From Chryseobacterium sp. 52 (lineage in GTDB: Bacteria; Bacteroidota; Bacteroidia; Flavobacteriales; Weeksellaceae), in the NCBI RefSeq assembly GCF_002754245.1, contig NZ_PEEX01000001.1, positions 4,444,001 through 4,508,000 of the forward strand: 64,000 nt of DNA, written 5' to 3'. Numbering within the stretch: the first letter of the stretch is position 1; the number at the start of each line of letters is the position of its first letter. This document shows positions 1-8,104 of the stretch, in pieces. The notes beneath the pieces were generated by a model. It saw nothing but the letters and a program-made list of their open reading frames with translations. It was not told the DNA's origin and did no database searches. A program made the translations under genes and the position numbers.

Positions 1-310
1 TCTGTGCAGAAAAATTCAAATGATACTTTCCGTTTTTCAATAACTGAAACAAAGGCCCTAAGGTAGAGAACAGGTCTTCTATGCGATCTGTATAATCTAC
101 ATTAAAATCAACATCCTGCAGGGTATTATTAATTAAATTTTCACTTTCATGATCCATCGGAAGCAGTACCAAATTTTCATCTCCCGGATCATCACAGTCA
201 TCCCACAGAAAAAGTACAGGATCTTTTCCTATTGACAGGCTTTCACTGTAGTACCTGGGCGCATACCCCATAGATACTAAACCTTTTCCATTTTTAATTT
301 CAAAATTCAT
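1..310 (-). CDS. Hypothetical protein, 3' end cut off by window edge
   Basis: An open frame starts at an ATG at 308-310 and runs without a stop to the left edge, giving at least 103 residues. I read it by hand: it begins MNFEIKNGKG and contains an acidic stretch (WDDCDDPGDE) followed by LLPMDHE. There is no signal peptide or membrane segment, so it is probably cytoplasmic. I recognise no family. Codon use and base composition match the neighbours, and the gene faces away from the repeat element at 421-480. The rest of the protein lies outside the window, so length and domain content cannot be judged. Confidence 0.6.
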   Translation of the reverse strand, partial: MNFEIKNGKGLVSMGYAPRYYSESLSIGKDPVLFLWDDCDDPGDENLVLLPMDHESENLINNTLQDVDFNVDYTDRIEDLFSTLGPLFQLLKNGKYHLNFSAQ

Positions 311-420
311 TGATTACAGATTATCAGTTGAAAAATCTTATCCATTGTAAAATCTAAAGGTAATATAAAACATAAATTGTATACATCATCTTTATTGAAA
401 AACATTCATTCTACAGAATA

Positions 421-480
421 GGAACGGACTTTAGTCCGTTTTATCAATGAAAATATTCAATCTGGCTTTAGCCAAAACCT
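421..480. repeat. Two-hairpin interspersed repeat, copy 1
   Basis: Two small hairpins with two-base loops lie side by side. The first has arms AACGGACT (423-430) and AGTCCGTT (433-440); the second has arms TGGCT (463-467) and AGCCA (470-474), followed by AAAACCT. A second copy in opposite orientation is at 7215-7280. The shared words are AGGTTTTGGCTAAAGCC and an xGGnCTnnAGnCCx hairpin next to TTCCTATT. This is a REP-like intergenic element, not a gene. Confidence 0.65.
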
Positions 481-510
481 GGATTGATAAGATCTTTGTT
501 GAATTATAGA

Positions 511-1371
511 TTAAAGTACACTAGAATTTCCGGAATAGACCTGAGAGCTTTCCCAGCCAACGATCAGCTGTTTTCTGTCGCTCCCCCATCTGTAGCCACC
601 CATATTCCCCGTAGACTGGATCACCCGGTGACATGGAATTAGAAAGGCCACAGGATTGCTTCCTATTGCCGTTCCGACAGCTCTTGATGCATTGGGGTTT
701 CCTATTTTTCCAGCCAGGGTTCCATAGGTGGAAAGTTTCCCCATTGGGATGGAAAGCAGACTTTCCCATACTTTAAGTTGGAAATCTGTTCCTTTGAGAT
801 GTAATTTAATGGTGTTGAGTTTCGTCCAGTCTTTATCGAATATAGACAGGGCATTTTTCTGTAAACTGTCCTGTATTTCAAAAAAAGAAGCATTAGGAAA
901 TCTATATTTCAGATTTCCTAATGCTGTTTCTTTATCGTCTTCGAAAGCCATGTAGCAGATCCCCTTTTCGGTAGATGCTGCCATTACGTATCCAAAAGGA
1001 CTTTTGGAAAAACTGTAATTGATATTCAGGCTTTTTCCGCCGTTTTTATATTCCGCCGGAGTCATTCCTTCTATTTTCACAAAAAGGTCATGCAACCTGC
1101 TTGTGCTGGAAAGTCCTGTCTCGTAAGCGGTATCAAATAAACTTGCTTTTTCTTCCTTCAATAAATTTTTAGCATGTTCAAGACTGATGAACTGCAAAAA
1201 TTTTTTCGGACTTGTTCCTGCCCATTCTGTAAATATCTTCTGAAAATGAGCCGGACTCAAGTGAATATTCTCTGCCACTTCCTCCAAACTTGGCTGAAGC
1301 CTGAAATTGCTCTGGATATAAGCTATCGCTTTAGCAATTCTGTTATAATCTATCTGACTTTGTGCGGACAT
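511..1371 (-). CDS. AraC-type HTH / methylated-DNA-protein-cysteine methyltransferase fusion
   Basis: This 286-residue protein joins an AraC-type DNA-binding domain (about residues 8-108, with the pattern SPAHFQKIFTEWAGTSPKKF) to an O6-alkylguanine-DNA alkyltransferase domain (about 120-275). The alkyl-acceptor motif PCHR is at 246-249, so Cys247 is the suicide residue; downstream GGYRWG fits the active-site loop. The family removes methyl groups from O6-methylguanine in DNA. It resembles E. coli Ada without the N-terminal zinc/phosphotriester domain, so it lacks the cysteine by which Ada senses methylphosphotriesters. Whether the HTH half still regulates anything is unknown. It stands alone upstream of speB on the same strand. 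Confidence 0.9.
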   Translation of the reverse strand: MSAQSQIDYNRIAKAIAYIQSNFRLQPSLEEVAENIHLSPAHFQKIFTEWAGTSPKKFLQFISLEHAKNLLKEEKASLFDTAYETGLSSTSRLHDLFVKIEGMTPAEYKNGGKSLNINYSFSKSPFGYVMAASTEKGICYMAFEDDKETALGNLKYRFPNASFFEIQDSLQKNALSIFDKDWTKLNTIKLHLKGTDFQLKVWESLLSIPMGKLSTYGTLAGKIGNPNASRAVGTAIGSNPVAFLIPCHRVIQSTGNMGGYRWGSDRKQLIVGWESSQVYSGNSSVL

Positions 1372-1440
1372 AATATTTCTGTTTTACCTCACAAATTTCC
1401 AAAGAATATACGGCAGAAAAAATCCGATTCTTGTGGAATT

Positions 1441-2298
1441 TTAGTTGTTGTTATAGATATGGTTATACGCAAGCATTTTATAATAGAGCTTAGCTGCAAG
1501 GAAAGCGGTTGGCTTAGGCATAGGAGAATCCATTAATTCTACAATATCAAAAGCAACTACGTTACATTTTTCAAATACTTTTCTCAATAATTCTAATGTA
1601 GGATACCACTGAAGCCCGCCTGGCTCAGGAGTACCTGTAGATGGAGCAATAGAAGGGTCAAAAGCATCAAGGTCGATCGTGATATAAACATTTCCTGAAA
1701 CTTTTTCCAAAACATCATTGATCCAGTTATCGTTAACAGCAATTTCATGAGCAAAAAAGACTCTTCCTTCCGGCAGATATTCAACTTCTTCAGCATCCAT
1801 AGAACGGATTCCCACCTGAACTAAATTATGTTTCTGATTCGCTTCAAAAACCGCACATGCGTGGTTAGATGTAGAACCATGGAATTCAGGACGTAAATCT
1901 GTATGGGCATCCAATTGAAGAACGGTAAGGTTTTCAAATTTCTCTCCTACTGCGCGGATAGAACCGATAGAAACAGAGTGCTCCCCTCCGAAAAGGGTAA
2001 ATACTTTTCCTTCGTTGTTCAAAAGCTCTTTCGTTTTTTGGTAAACCGCTTCCGTCATTGCTTCAGGACTTGAATTTTCAGAAATTTCTCCAGCCAGATA
2101 TACACCGTCAAGGAAAGGTTCAGTTCCTGTTTCAATATCATAAAGCTCCATGTTTTCGGAAGCATCAAGGAATAATTCCGGACCTTTATCAGCTCCTTTT
2201 CCCCATGTTGAAGTTCCATCGTAAGGAACGGTTACCAGCATTACTTTAGCGTTTTCCAACGTTGCATTTTCTTCAGGAATTCCTGCGTATGTTCTCAT
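1441..2298 (-). CDS. speB: Agmatinase (ureohydrolase family)
   Basis: The 285-residue protein has all the dinuclear manganese motifs of the arginase/agmatinase family: GGEHS at 104-108, DAHTD at 130-134 and DLDAFDP at 209-215, plus the late TGTPEPGG motif with Glu225. Agmatinase hydrolyses agmatine to putrescine and urea in the cytoplasm. I prefer agmatinase over arginase or formimidoylglutamase because an arginine decarboxylase, which makes agmatine, is encoded on the same strand 1.1 kb away. A -7 box lies upstream at 2345-2352. The length is slightly short for SpeB but complete. Confidence 0.88.
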   Translation of the reverse strand: MRTYAGIPEENATLENAKVMLVTVPYDGTSTWGKGADKGPELFLDASENMELYDIETGTEPFLDGVYLAGEISENSSPEAMTEAVYQKTKELLNNEGKVFTLFGGEHSVSIGSIRAVGEKFENLTVLQLDAHTDLRPEFHGSTSNHACAVFEANQKHNLVQVGIRSMDAEEVEYLPEGRVFFAHEIAVNDNWINDVLEKVSGNVYITIDLDAFDPSIAPSTGTPEPGGLQWYPTLELLRKVFEKCNVVAFDIVELMDSPMPKPTAFLAAKLYYKMLAYNHIYNNN

Positions 2299-2344
2299 GT
2301 TTTATTTAAAAATTTAAATGATTTAAAGATTGAAATATTCGTGA

Positions 2345-2352
2345 CAAAGATA
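2345..2352 (-). promoter_or_regulatory. -7 promoter element for speB
   Basis: On the minus strand this reads TATCTTTG, a perfect match to the Bacteroidota -7 consensus TAnnTTTG. It lies 46 bases before the speB start codon. I see no TTG at the expected -33 distance, so only half of the promoter is recognisable. The 323-base gap 2299-2621 otherwise holds only this element and the HAD-gene -7 box. Confidence 0.5.
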
Positions 2353-2600
2353 CGAAGAGTTTGTGAGTTTGAAGTAAGTGAGTTTTGAGGTGGTAGAGTT
2401 TTGGATATGGAATATGTATTTCAGGGTTTGAAAGCCTTAGAATGATAATTTTGGCAGTTGATGGTTACTGATTTATATAAGAAACAGCTCATACTTTCTA
2501 TCTACTGCCTGAAATCTGATGTCTGGAATCTTTTATCTAAAAATTTTGATTCCTGGTTCTTGTGTTTCTCTATTCTCTTTCCTCTTTCAGCGCAATTCCC

Positions 2601-2608
2601 TACTTTTG
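2601..2608 (+). promoter_or_regulatory. -7 promoter element for the HAD hydrolase gene
   Basis: TACTTTTG matches TAnnTTTG exactly and sits 13 bases before the ATG at 2622. It supports that ATG over the in-frame upstream codon at 2562, because transcription would begin downstream of 2562. No -33 TTG is visible at the usual spacing. Confidence 0.5.
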
Positions 2609-2621
2609 TAAAAAACAAAAT

Positions 2622-3281
2622 ATGCCTTTAAAAGCTGTTCTTTTCGATATGGACGGGGTTATTGTAGATACGGAACCACTTCACAGAAAAGCTTACTTCA
2701 CAACATTTAACGAACTTGGAATTGCTGTTTCCGAAGAATTATACACCTCTTTTACAGGAGCTTCCACAAAAAGAGTATTTGAAACACTGATTGAAAAATA
2801 TAATTTAACGGATACCCACGAAGCGCTTTCCGCTATTAAAAGAGCTCATTTCAAAGATTATTTCGATAATGATGAGGAATTTGACCTGATTCCGGGAGTA
2901 AAGGAACTGATCCAGCATTATCATGAGAATGGTATAAAGCTTATTCTCGCTTCTTCAGCAACGATGACGACCATCAACATGGTTTTTGAAAAATTCGGAC
3001 TTGAACAGTATTTCAGTGGAAAGATAAGCGGAGCTGACCTTCAGGAATCCAAACCGCATCCCGAAGTCTTCCTGCTTGCCGCAGAAATGGCGGGGGAACC
3101 CGTACAAAACTGCATCGTTATTGAAGATTCCACGAATGGTATTCTTGCCGCAAACAGAGCAGAAATTTTCTGTGCAGCCTACAGAAGCCCGCATTCAAAA
3201 AATCAGGATTATACTTTAGCGAATATTGTGGTTTCAGATTATCAGGAACTGGAACTGGATAAGCTCTCAAAATATTTTTAA
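2622..3281 (+). CDS. HAD-superfamily hydrolase, beta-phosphoglucomutase-like
   Basis: The protein is 219 residues if it starts at MPLKAVLFDMDG. The frame is open back to 2562, but that extension is low in family similarity and lies before the -7 box. HAD motif I is DMDGVIVD with nucleophile Asp9 and Asp11, motif II is ILASSAT, motif III lysine is in SKPHPEVF and motif IV is VIEDSTNG. The family covers phosphatases and phosphomutases acting on small phosphorylated sugars; DxDGV(I)xDTEP with an alpha-helical cap is typical of the beta-phosphoglucomutase branch. The substrate cannot be told from sequence. It lies between the two polyamine genes but on the opposite strand. Confidence 0.85.
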   Translation: MPLKAVLFDMDGVIVDTEPLHRKAYFTTFNELGIAVSEELYTSFTGASTKRVFETLIEKYNLTDTHEALSAIKRAHFKDYFDNDEEFDLIPGVKELIQHYHENGIKLILASSATMTTINMVFEKFGLEQYFSGKISGADLQESKPHPEVFLLAAEMAGEPVQNCIVIEDSTNGILAANRAEIFCAAYRSPHSKNQDYTLANIVVSDYQELELDKLSKYF

Positions 3282-3286
3282 ATGAA

Positions 3287-3311
3287 AAAGCTCTCAAAAT
3301 CTGAGAGCTTT
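3287..3311. terminator. Hairpin terminator between HAD gene and speA
   Basis: Arms AAAGCTCTCA (3287-3296) and TGAGAGCTTT (3302-3311) enclose AAATC. It starts six bases after the HAD stop codon, so it is the likely terminator of that gene, and it may also serve speA from the other side. Confidence 0.7.
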
Positions 3312-3330
3312 ACTTTTATATCTTATCATT

Positions 3331-3362
3331 ATTGCTTCGTCACTTTCGTTCCTCGCAATGAC
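3331..3362. repeat. Short interspersed repeat-like sequence
   Basis: The segment starts ATTGCTTCGTCAC and ends CCTCGCAATGAC, with ATTGC/GCAAT at its ends. On the minus strand it reads GTCATTGCGAGG...GAAGCAAT, a wording I associate with small dispersed intergenic repeats in this and other bacterial groups. Only one copy is in the window, so the repeat status is an inference. Confidence 0.35.
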
Positions 3363-3369
3363 TATAGTT

Positions 3370-4764
3370 TTATTTATACCCTAAGATTTTCAAAATATCT
3401 TCCGGTTCCTGTTTTTCACGGAAAACTTCATATTGAAGCTCACCATTTTCATCTTTCTGGATCAAAACGTGTCTCGGCTGAGGCATCAGACAGTGGTGAA
3501 CACCGCCGTACCCTCCAATAGTTTCCTGATACGCTCCTGTATGGAAAAATCCGATGTACAGAGGCTTTGTATCACTGAAAGTAGGCAGATAAATGGCATT
3601 CGTATGCTGTTCAGAATTATAATAATCATCCGAATCACAAGTCAATCCACCAAGGAATACCCTTTCATAGGTATCTTCCCATCTGTTCAGTGGGAGCATG
3701 ATAAAGTGTCTGGAGATCGCCCATGTATCAGGAAGTGTCGTCATGAATGAAGAATCAATCATGTTCCACTTTTCTCTGTCGTTCTGACGTTTCTGAGAGA
3801 TAATTTTATAAAGATTGGCACCGCTTTCTCCTACGGTAAAGCTTCCGAATTCTGTATAAATATTAGGTTCTTCCACTCCTTCCTCTTCACAGAACTTCTT
3901 GATCTGGGAAACAATTTCTTCTACCATATACTGATAGTCGTACTCGAAGTTTAAAGAAGTTTTAATCGGGAAACCTCCACCGATGTTCAGTGAATCCACT
4001 TCCGGAGCAATTTTCTTCAAACGTGCGTACACACGAAGACATTTATACAATTCGTTCCAGTAATAAGCCGTGTCTTTGATCCCCGTATTAATGAAGAAGT
4101 GAAGCATTTTCAGTCTTGCATTCGGGTGCTCAGCAATTTTCTGGCTGTAATAAGGGATAATATCTCTGTATCCAATTCCTAATCTTGAGGTATAGAATTC
4201 GAATTTCGGTTCTTCCTCTGAAGCAATTCTGATTCCGATATCAAACGTGGTATCAATACTTTCCGTAAGCTTATCCAGCTCGCGGTAGTTATCGAGAATC
4301 GGAGTAATATTTTCAAAACCGCTGTTGATCATCTCGGAAATTTTCGCCAGATAATCATCAGTTTTGAACCCATTACAAATGACCTCAATATTTTTATCTA
4401 CTTTCCCCTTCCCATATAGAGATTTTACAATATCCATGTCATACGCTGAAGAAGTTTCAATAGAAATATCATTCTTAAGAGCTTCTTCAAGCACAAAATT
4501 GAAATGGCTGGATTTTGTACAGTAGCAGTAGGTATAATTCTTTTTATATTCGGCTTTCTCAAAAGCTTCCCTAAACCAGCTTTTCGCCTTTTGGATATTT
4601 TGAGAAATTCTTGGCAGGTAGCTAATTTTTAGCGGGGTGCCAAATTTTTCAACGACTTCCATTAAAGGAACATCGTGAAATAACAAATTGTTCTCAGAAA
4701 CATTAAATTCCTCTGTAGGAAAGTACAATGTCTGATCAATAAGTTCCGAGTACTTTATTTTCAT
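3370..4764 (-). CDS. speA: Arginine decarboxylase (fold III, PLP-dependent)
   Basis: This 464-residue enzyme belongs to the alanine-racemase-fold (fold III) decarboxylases. The PLP lysine is Lys84 in YCYCTKSSHF, the phosphate-binding glycine loop is GGGFP at 262-266, the PLP-ring glutamate region is TEFGSF near 305, and the catalytic cysteine of the second subunit is in CDSDD at 376-380. It converts arginine to agmatine, which SpeB then turns into putrescine. It is much shorter than E. coli SpeA (about 630 residues), as is usual for the flavobacterial version. Diaminopimelate decarboxylase was considered, but the speB neighbour and the degenerate PLP motif favour arginine. Confidence 0.85.
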   Translation of the reverse strand: MKIKYSELIDQTLYFPTEEFNVSENNLLFHDVPLMEVVEKFGTPLKISYLPRISQNIQKAKSWFREAFEKAEYKKNYTYCYCTKSSHFNFVLEEALKNDISIETSSAYDMDIVKSLYGKGKVDKNIEVICNGFKTDDYLAKISEMINSGFENITPILDNYRELDKLTESIDTTFDIGIRIASEEEPKFEFYTSRLGIGYRDIIPYYSQKIAEHPNARLKMLHFFINTGIKDTAYYWNELYKCLRVYARLKKIAPEVDSLNIGGGFPIKTSLNFEYDYQYMVEEIVSQIKKFCEEEGVEEPNIYTEFGSFTVGESGANLYKIISQKRQNDREKWNMIDSSFMTTLPDTWAISRHFIMLPLNRWEDTYERVFLGGLTCDSDDYYNSEQHTNAIYLPTFSDTKPLYIGFFHTGAYQETIGGYGGVHHCLMPQPRHVLIQKDENGELQYEVFREKQEPEDILKILGYK

Positions 4765-4874
4765 TTCTTGACAAGTGAATTACGAAATGCAAAATTGCTA
4801 AAAAAGTTTGATTTTTAAGCGTTAAATTTATTATAAATTTCAAAATACCCTCCTTTAAAAAGCGCTACAGATTA

Positions 4875-5750
4875 TTAATTTGTAAACTTCTTAACATATT
4901 CTTCCCGCTTATTTTCCGAAATCCCTAGAACCTGTTGAATATAAGTATCAATTGATCCATATTTATTATTGATTTCATCAAAAGATGCATCTAAGTAAGC
5001 TGTTTCCACCCAACTCAGTTTTTCAAGGACTTTCACCTCCATTTTAGGGTATAGAAAATGTAAATTGTTCGCTAAACTGAGTCTTTTGGTGACTAATTTT
5101 TGTCTGTAATTATTTGATAAAAGATAATCATTGTAAATAGTTGACCTATCAAACTTTAAAATCGTTAAAATTAAGGCTGTTGTGATTCCTGTTCTGTCTT
5201 TTCCGGCGGTACAGTGGTAGAGAACCGGCTGATCGGACTCCAGAATTTCAGTGATGATTTTTTTAATGACTTCAGGATTCTCCGTCACATACTCACGGTA
5301 GAAATCAATCATTCTTTTATTGGCATCAGAACCGTTTACTTTTCCTTTTAAGACAAGTTTTTTAGCCTGTGCCAGCTGATCTCCTTCATCTTCAAAAGCA
5401 GAATATTTTTTATACACAATATCATTTGGAAGATGGTCCGGCTTATCCGATATTTCCTTAGCATTTCTAAGGTCAATGATTTCTTTTATCCCTAACCTTT
5501 CAAGTTCTTTGAACGATTTTTTCTTCAGTTGATGAAGATGTCCGCTGCGGTAAAACTTCCCTTCTTTTAAAACTCTTCCATCAGAATTTTTAATATTTCC
5601 CAGCGTTCGGAAATTGTATACCTTTTTGATTTCAATAGCATGCTCTGTTTCTGCTTTGCCATATTCCGGACGTGTAAAATCCAGTGTTTTGCATGAAAAA
5701 ACACAAAATGCGGCTATAAGCAGAACTGATATTTTTATGAAGGGTTTCAA
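4875..5750 (-). CDS. Tyrosine-type protein phosphatase, lipoprotein
   Basis: The 291-residue protein carries a lipoprotein signal peptide (hydrophobic residues 4-19, acylated Cys20 in VFSC) and a cysteine-phosphatase loop HCTAGKDR at 179-186, with Cys180 as nucleophile. The domain is of the bacterial tyrosine/serine phosphatase type (family starting with FRTLGNI and RSG). It is expected on the periplasmic face of a membrane and may dephosphorylate proteins or phospholipids. The start codon is TTG (5748-5750), supported by the ideal signal peptide; it overlaps the TGA of the upstream gene in TTGA, suggesting translational coupling. Why it is linked to thiamine pyrophosphokinase is unclear. Confidence 0.82.
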   Translation of the reverse strand: MKPFIKISVLLIAAFCVFSCKTLDFTRPEYGKAETEHAIEIKKVYNFRTLGNIKNSDGRVLKEGKFYRSGHLHQLKKKSFKELERLGIKEIIDLRNAKEISDKPDHLPNDIVYKKYSAFEDEGDQLAQAKKLVLKGKVNGSDANKRMIDFYREYVTENPEVIKKIITEILESDQPVLYHCTAGKDRTGITTALILTILKFDRSTIYNDYLLSNNYRQKLVTKRLSLANNLHFLYPKMEVKVLEKLSWVETAYLDASFDEINNKYGSIDTYIQQVLGISENKREEYVKKFTN

Positions 5751-6394
5751 TATATTTTGGGATATTCTATTTCATTAATTCCTACAAAAAATAAGAGATC
5801 TCCGGATTCATACTGAATGGAAACCTCATCTTCAACGGCAAAATTCCTTGTTCCGATTCTTGAAGTGATGCTTAAACTTCCGTTAGTTAATGGCCAGTTC
5901 AATCCTGTTGTGGTTATATTGTCAACCGAAGGAAACGGATAAAGCGAGATCATTTTATTGTTAACTCCTTTCAGTGTAAAATTTTTCGGAACAAAATAAT
6001 ATTCAGAAAACTCATCATAAAACTTTATTCCCAATTGATCTTTAAAGGCATAAGCAACTGTAAGATTACCTAAAAAATGATCCTGTTCGCCTCCACTTCC
6101 TCCAAAAACATCCACAGAAAGATACCCTCTTTCCAAAATGATTTCCAGGGCTTTATGAAAGTCTGTCTTATCCTGATCCAGCGTCAGAATAAATTTATCC
6201 TGATAAACATTTTCATCCGATCCCGAATGAGAATCAAAATCACCGGAAATAAAATCCAGTTTATCCAAAGGAAAACCCAGTTGTTTCAGATAATGAAAAG
6301 CACCGTCTGTACAGGCAATTAAGCCATATTGGTCAGGATCTGGAAATGTTTTCGGATGGTCTCCGTTAATGAAAAGTAATGCTTTATCTTTCAT
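5747..6394 (-). CDS. Thiamine pyrophosphokinase
   Basis: The 215-residue protein has the TPK aspartate motifs ACTDGA and ISGDFDS in the N-terminal catalytic half and GGSGGEQDH for nucleotide binding, followed by a beta-sheet-rich thiamine-binding half. It transfers pyrophosphate from ATP to thiamine to give thiamine diphosphate. I start at MKDKALLFING (6394); the frame is open to 6454, but that extension would lie deep inside the adenosyltransferase gene. With this start the two genes overlap by 11 bases. Both neighbours are also on the minus strand, so a three-gene operon is likely. Confidence 0.85.
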   Translation of the reverse strand: MKDKALLFINGDHPKTFPDPDQYGLIACTDGAFHYLKQLGFPLDKLDFISGDFDSHSGSDENVYQDKFILTLDQDKTDFHKALEIILERGYLSVDVFGGSGGEQDHFLGNLTVAYAFKDQLGIKFYDEFSEYYFVPKNFTLKGVNNKMISLYPFPSVDNITTTGLNWPLTNGSLSITSRIGTRNFAVEDEVSIQYESGDLLFFVGINEIEYPKIY

Positions 6395-6953
6395 TCGGAT
6401 TCCAGTATTCTTCCGGTTCGTTGTTGATTTTTGAAATATATCTTGCCAAAACAAAAAGATAATCCGAAAGTCTGTTCAGGTATTTGATCAGTTCTGGACG
6501 TACTTCTTCAGATTCGTTTAAGAAAACCAGCGAACGCTCTGCTCTCCTGCAAATCGTTCTTGCTGCATGTAAAAATGTTGCAGGTTTTCCACCACCCGGA
6601 AGAATAAAATACTGAAGCGGTTCCAATTTATCTTCAAAAGCATCCATCCACTGTTCCAGTTCTTCGATTTCTGTATCTGAAATAATCAATGGCAGACGAG
6701 ATTTCCCGTTGGCCAACATCAACTTATCAACCGGCGTTGCAGCTTCTGAACCCACCGTAAACAGGTCAAACTGAATTTTTTTCAACTGCTTCAAAACTCC
6801 TTCATCTTCAATATGACTTTTAGAAATACCAATAAATGAATTGAGCTCGTCTATATTTCCATAGCTGTCTACTCTTGCACTGGCTTTGGAAACTCTTGTC
6901 CCGCCATATAAAGCGGTCTGTCCTTTATCTCCTGTTTTCGTGTAAATTTTCAT
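6384..6953 (-). CDS. Cob(I)alamin adenosyltransferase, PduO type
   Basis: The 189-residue protein begins MKIYTKTGDKGQTALYGGTR, the ATP-binding signature of PduO-type ATP:corrinoid adenosyltransferases, and has the conserved RRAERS motif and a final helix (YLNRLSDYLFVLAR) of the same family. It makes adenosylcobalamin from reduced cobalamin and ATP in the cytoplasm. It is full length for the family. It is the first gene of the likely operon with thiamine pyrophosphokinase and the phosphatase. Confidence 0.9.
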   Translation of the reverse strand: MKIYTKTGDKGQTALYGGTRVSKASARVDSYGNIDELNSFIGISKSHIEDEGVLKQLKKIQFDLFTVGSEAATPVDKLMLANGKSRLPLIISDTEIEELEQWMDAFEDKLEPLQYFILPGGGKPATFLHAARTICRRAERSLVFLNESEEVRPELIKYLNRLSDYLFVLARYISKINNEPEEYWNPNER

Positions 6954-7056
6954 ACTACTAAAATACTTTTTTAAAATTATGCTGACAAATGTTTTTCCCG
7001 CCGGATTTGATTAAACGTAGAGAGACAACGTTTTCTAACCTTATTTTTATGTTGAA

Positions 7057-7140
7057 ATCCTTCAATTTTCCTCACGATGACAGTTCTAATACTATCTGGA
7101 AGATTTTCATGCCGTGTCATCCTGAGCAGAATCGAAGGAT
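7057..7140. repeat. Imperfect inverted-repeat element
   Basis: Arms of 25 bases at 7057-7081 and 7116-7140 pair with 21 of 25 matches, leaving a 34-base centre. The outer end of each arm reads ATCCTTC and the inner end GATGAC. It is a long degenerate hairpin in the 382-base gap 6954-7335, which contains no credible gene, and looks like a decayed mobile or REP-type element. Confidence 0.55.
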
Positions 7141-7214
7141 GTTTTTGGTTCTGTCAAGTGATTCGTTTTATTTCTGGCTATTTTTCAGATTTATACAGAT
7201 GTACATCCTTAATT

Positions 7215-7280
7215 TAGGTTTTGGCTAAAGCCGAATGCAATTTAAATTTTAGAGAATGGGCTAAAGCCCATTCCTATTGA
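7215..7280. repeat. Two-hairpin interspersed repeat, copy 2
   Basis: It holds AGGTTTTGGCTAAAGCC (7216 onward) and then a perfect hairpin with arms AATGGGCT (7255-7262) and AGCCCATT (7265-7272) around AA, followed by CCTATT. This is the reverse-orientation relative of the element at 421-480. The space between the hairpins has diverged. Confidence 0.65.
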
Positions 7281-7307
7281 ATATATTCAGGTATAATTCA
7301 AAAAAAA

Positions 7308-7327
7308 TGACCGGATAAATCCGGTCA
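7308..7327 (-). terminator. Rho-independent terminator of the 7336-7920 lipoprotein gene
   Basis: Arms TGACCGGAT (7308-7316) and ATCCGGTCA (7319-7327) around AA, followed on the minus strand by a run of seven T. It starts nine bases after the stop codon of the lipoprotein gene. Confidence 0.85.
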
Positions 7328-7335
7328 CTCACAAA

Positions 7336-7920
7336 TTATTTATTTACCTCTACGTATTGTATGATGGTCTGGTTTTTGGGGTTATAGATTATTGTACTGT
7401 TGTTGGGAAACCTTTTCAGTTTATAATATTCTATACTTTTATCACTCTTAATATCTTCTAAAAATCCGGTATCAAAAGTATTTTCAGGAAGAAATTTTGA
7501 AACAAAACTTATTTTGTCAATGATACTTTGTCCGTCTATTTTACGGGCTGTTTTATCTGATTTAGTTTCGTCAGAAGAAGACTGCTTTTCCAGAAAAGGA
7601 AGCAGTACGGCGATGTCTGATTTGTATTTAAAGATATATCCTTCAGAACCGTTGGGGAATTTAAATTTCTTTCCGCTTTCTTCTGAAACGACAGATTTGC
7701 CTCCATCAGGAAAAACTTCATTAAATTTTACATCCTGGGAATTGGTTAAAGAATTAATCGATTCGCTGACTGTTTTCTTCACTGTTTCTTCTACCGCCTG
7801 CTGAGCTTTCTGCTGTACGGTTTCTGTGGTTTTCTGAACAGTCTGGTCTATTTTTTCTTCGATTTTATTACATGACATTAATAAAAGAGCAGGAATAACG
7901 GGCAAAATATACTTCTTCAT
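7336..7920 (-). CDS. Hypothetical lipoprotein with amphipathic helix
   Basis: The 194-residue protein starts MKKYILPVIPALLLMSC, a lipoprotein signal with acylated Cys17. Residues about 20-60 form a highly charged, alanine/valine-rich amphipathic or coiled-coil segment (KTTETVQQKAQQAVEETVKK). The remainder looks like a small globular domain rich in lysine, serine and aspartate. I do not recognise the family. The protein should be anchored to a membrane and face the periplasm or surface. It is monocistronic: it has its own terminator at 7308-7327 and is divergent from the DinB gene. Confidence 0.75.
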   Translation of the reverse strand: MKKYILPVIPALLLMSCNKIEEKIDQTVQKTTETVQQKAQQAVEETVKKTVSESINSLTNSQDVKFNEVFPDGGKSVVSEESGKKFKFPNGSEGYIFKYKSDIAVLLPFLEKQSSSDETKSDKTARKIDGQSIIDKISFVSKFLPENTFDTGFLEDIKSDKSIEYYKLKRFPNNSTIIYNPKNQTIIQYVEVNK

Positions 7921-8065
7921 TTTAATATTCTAATAAGGATCACTTTCTTTTTATTAATGCAATTTACATCTAAACGGAAAACATGTCTATATATTTTAGT
8001 AAAGAAATAAAATATTTTTTTCAATCTTAAATTCCTACTGACAAACTGTTGTCATAACCTCGTGT

Positions 8066-8073
8066 TACCTTTG
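8066..8073 (+). promoter_or_regulatory. -7 promoter element for the DinB-family gene
   Basis: TACCTTTG matches TAnnTTTG and lies 31 bases before the ATG at 8105. The nearest TTG (8049-8051) is only 14 bases upstream, shorter than the usual 17-23, so the -33 half is uncertain. Confidence 0.5.
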
Positions 8074-8104
8074 TATCAACAATAACAAACTAAACAATAC
8101 AATT

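Noticed and set aside
2562..2621. Upstream extension of the HAD hydrolase
   Set aside because: The -7 promoter box at 2601-2608 lies inside it, and the family begins at MPLKAVLFDMDG.
6989..7228. 79-codon open frame on the plus strand
   Set aside because: It spans the inverted-repeat element and reads as low-complexity repeat translation with no promoter or family.
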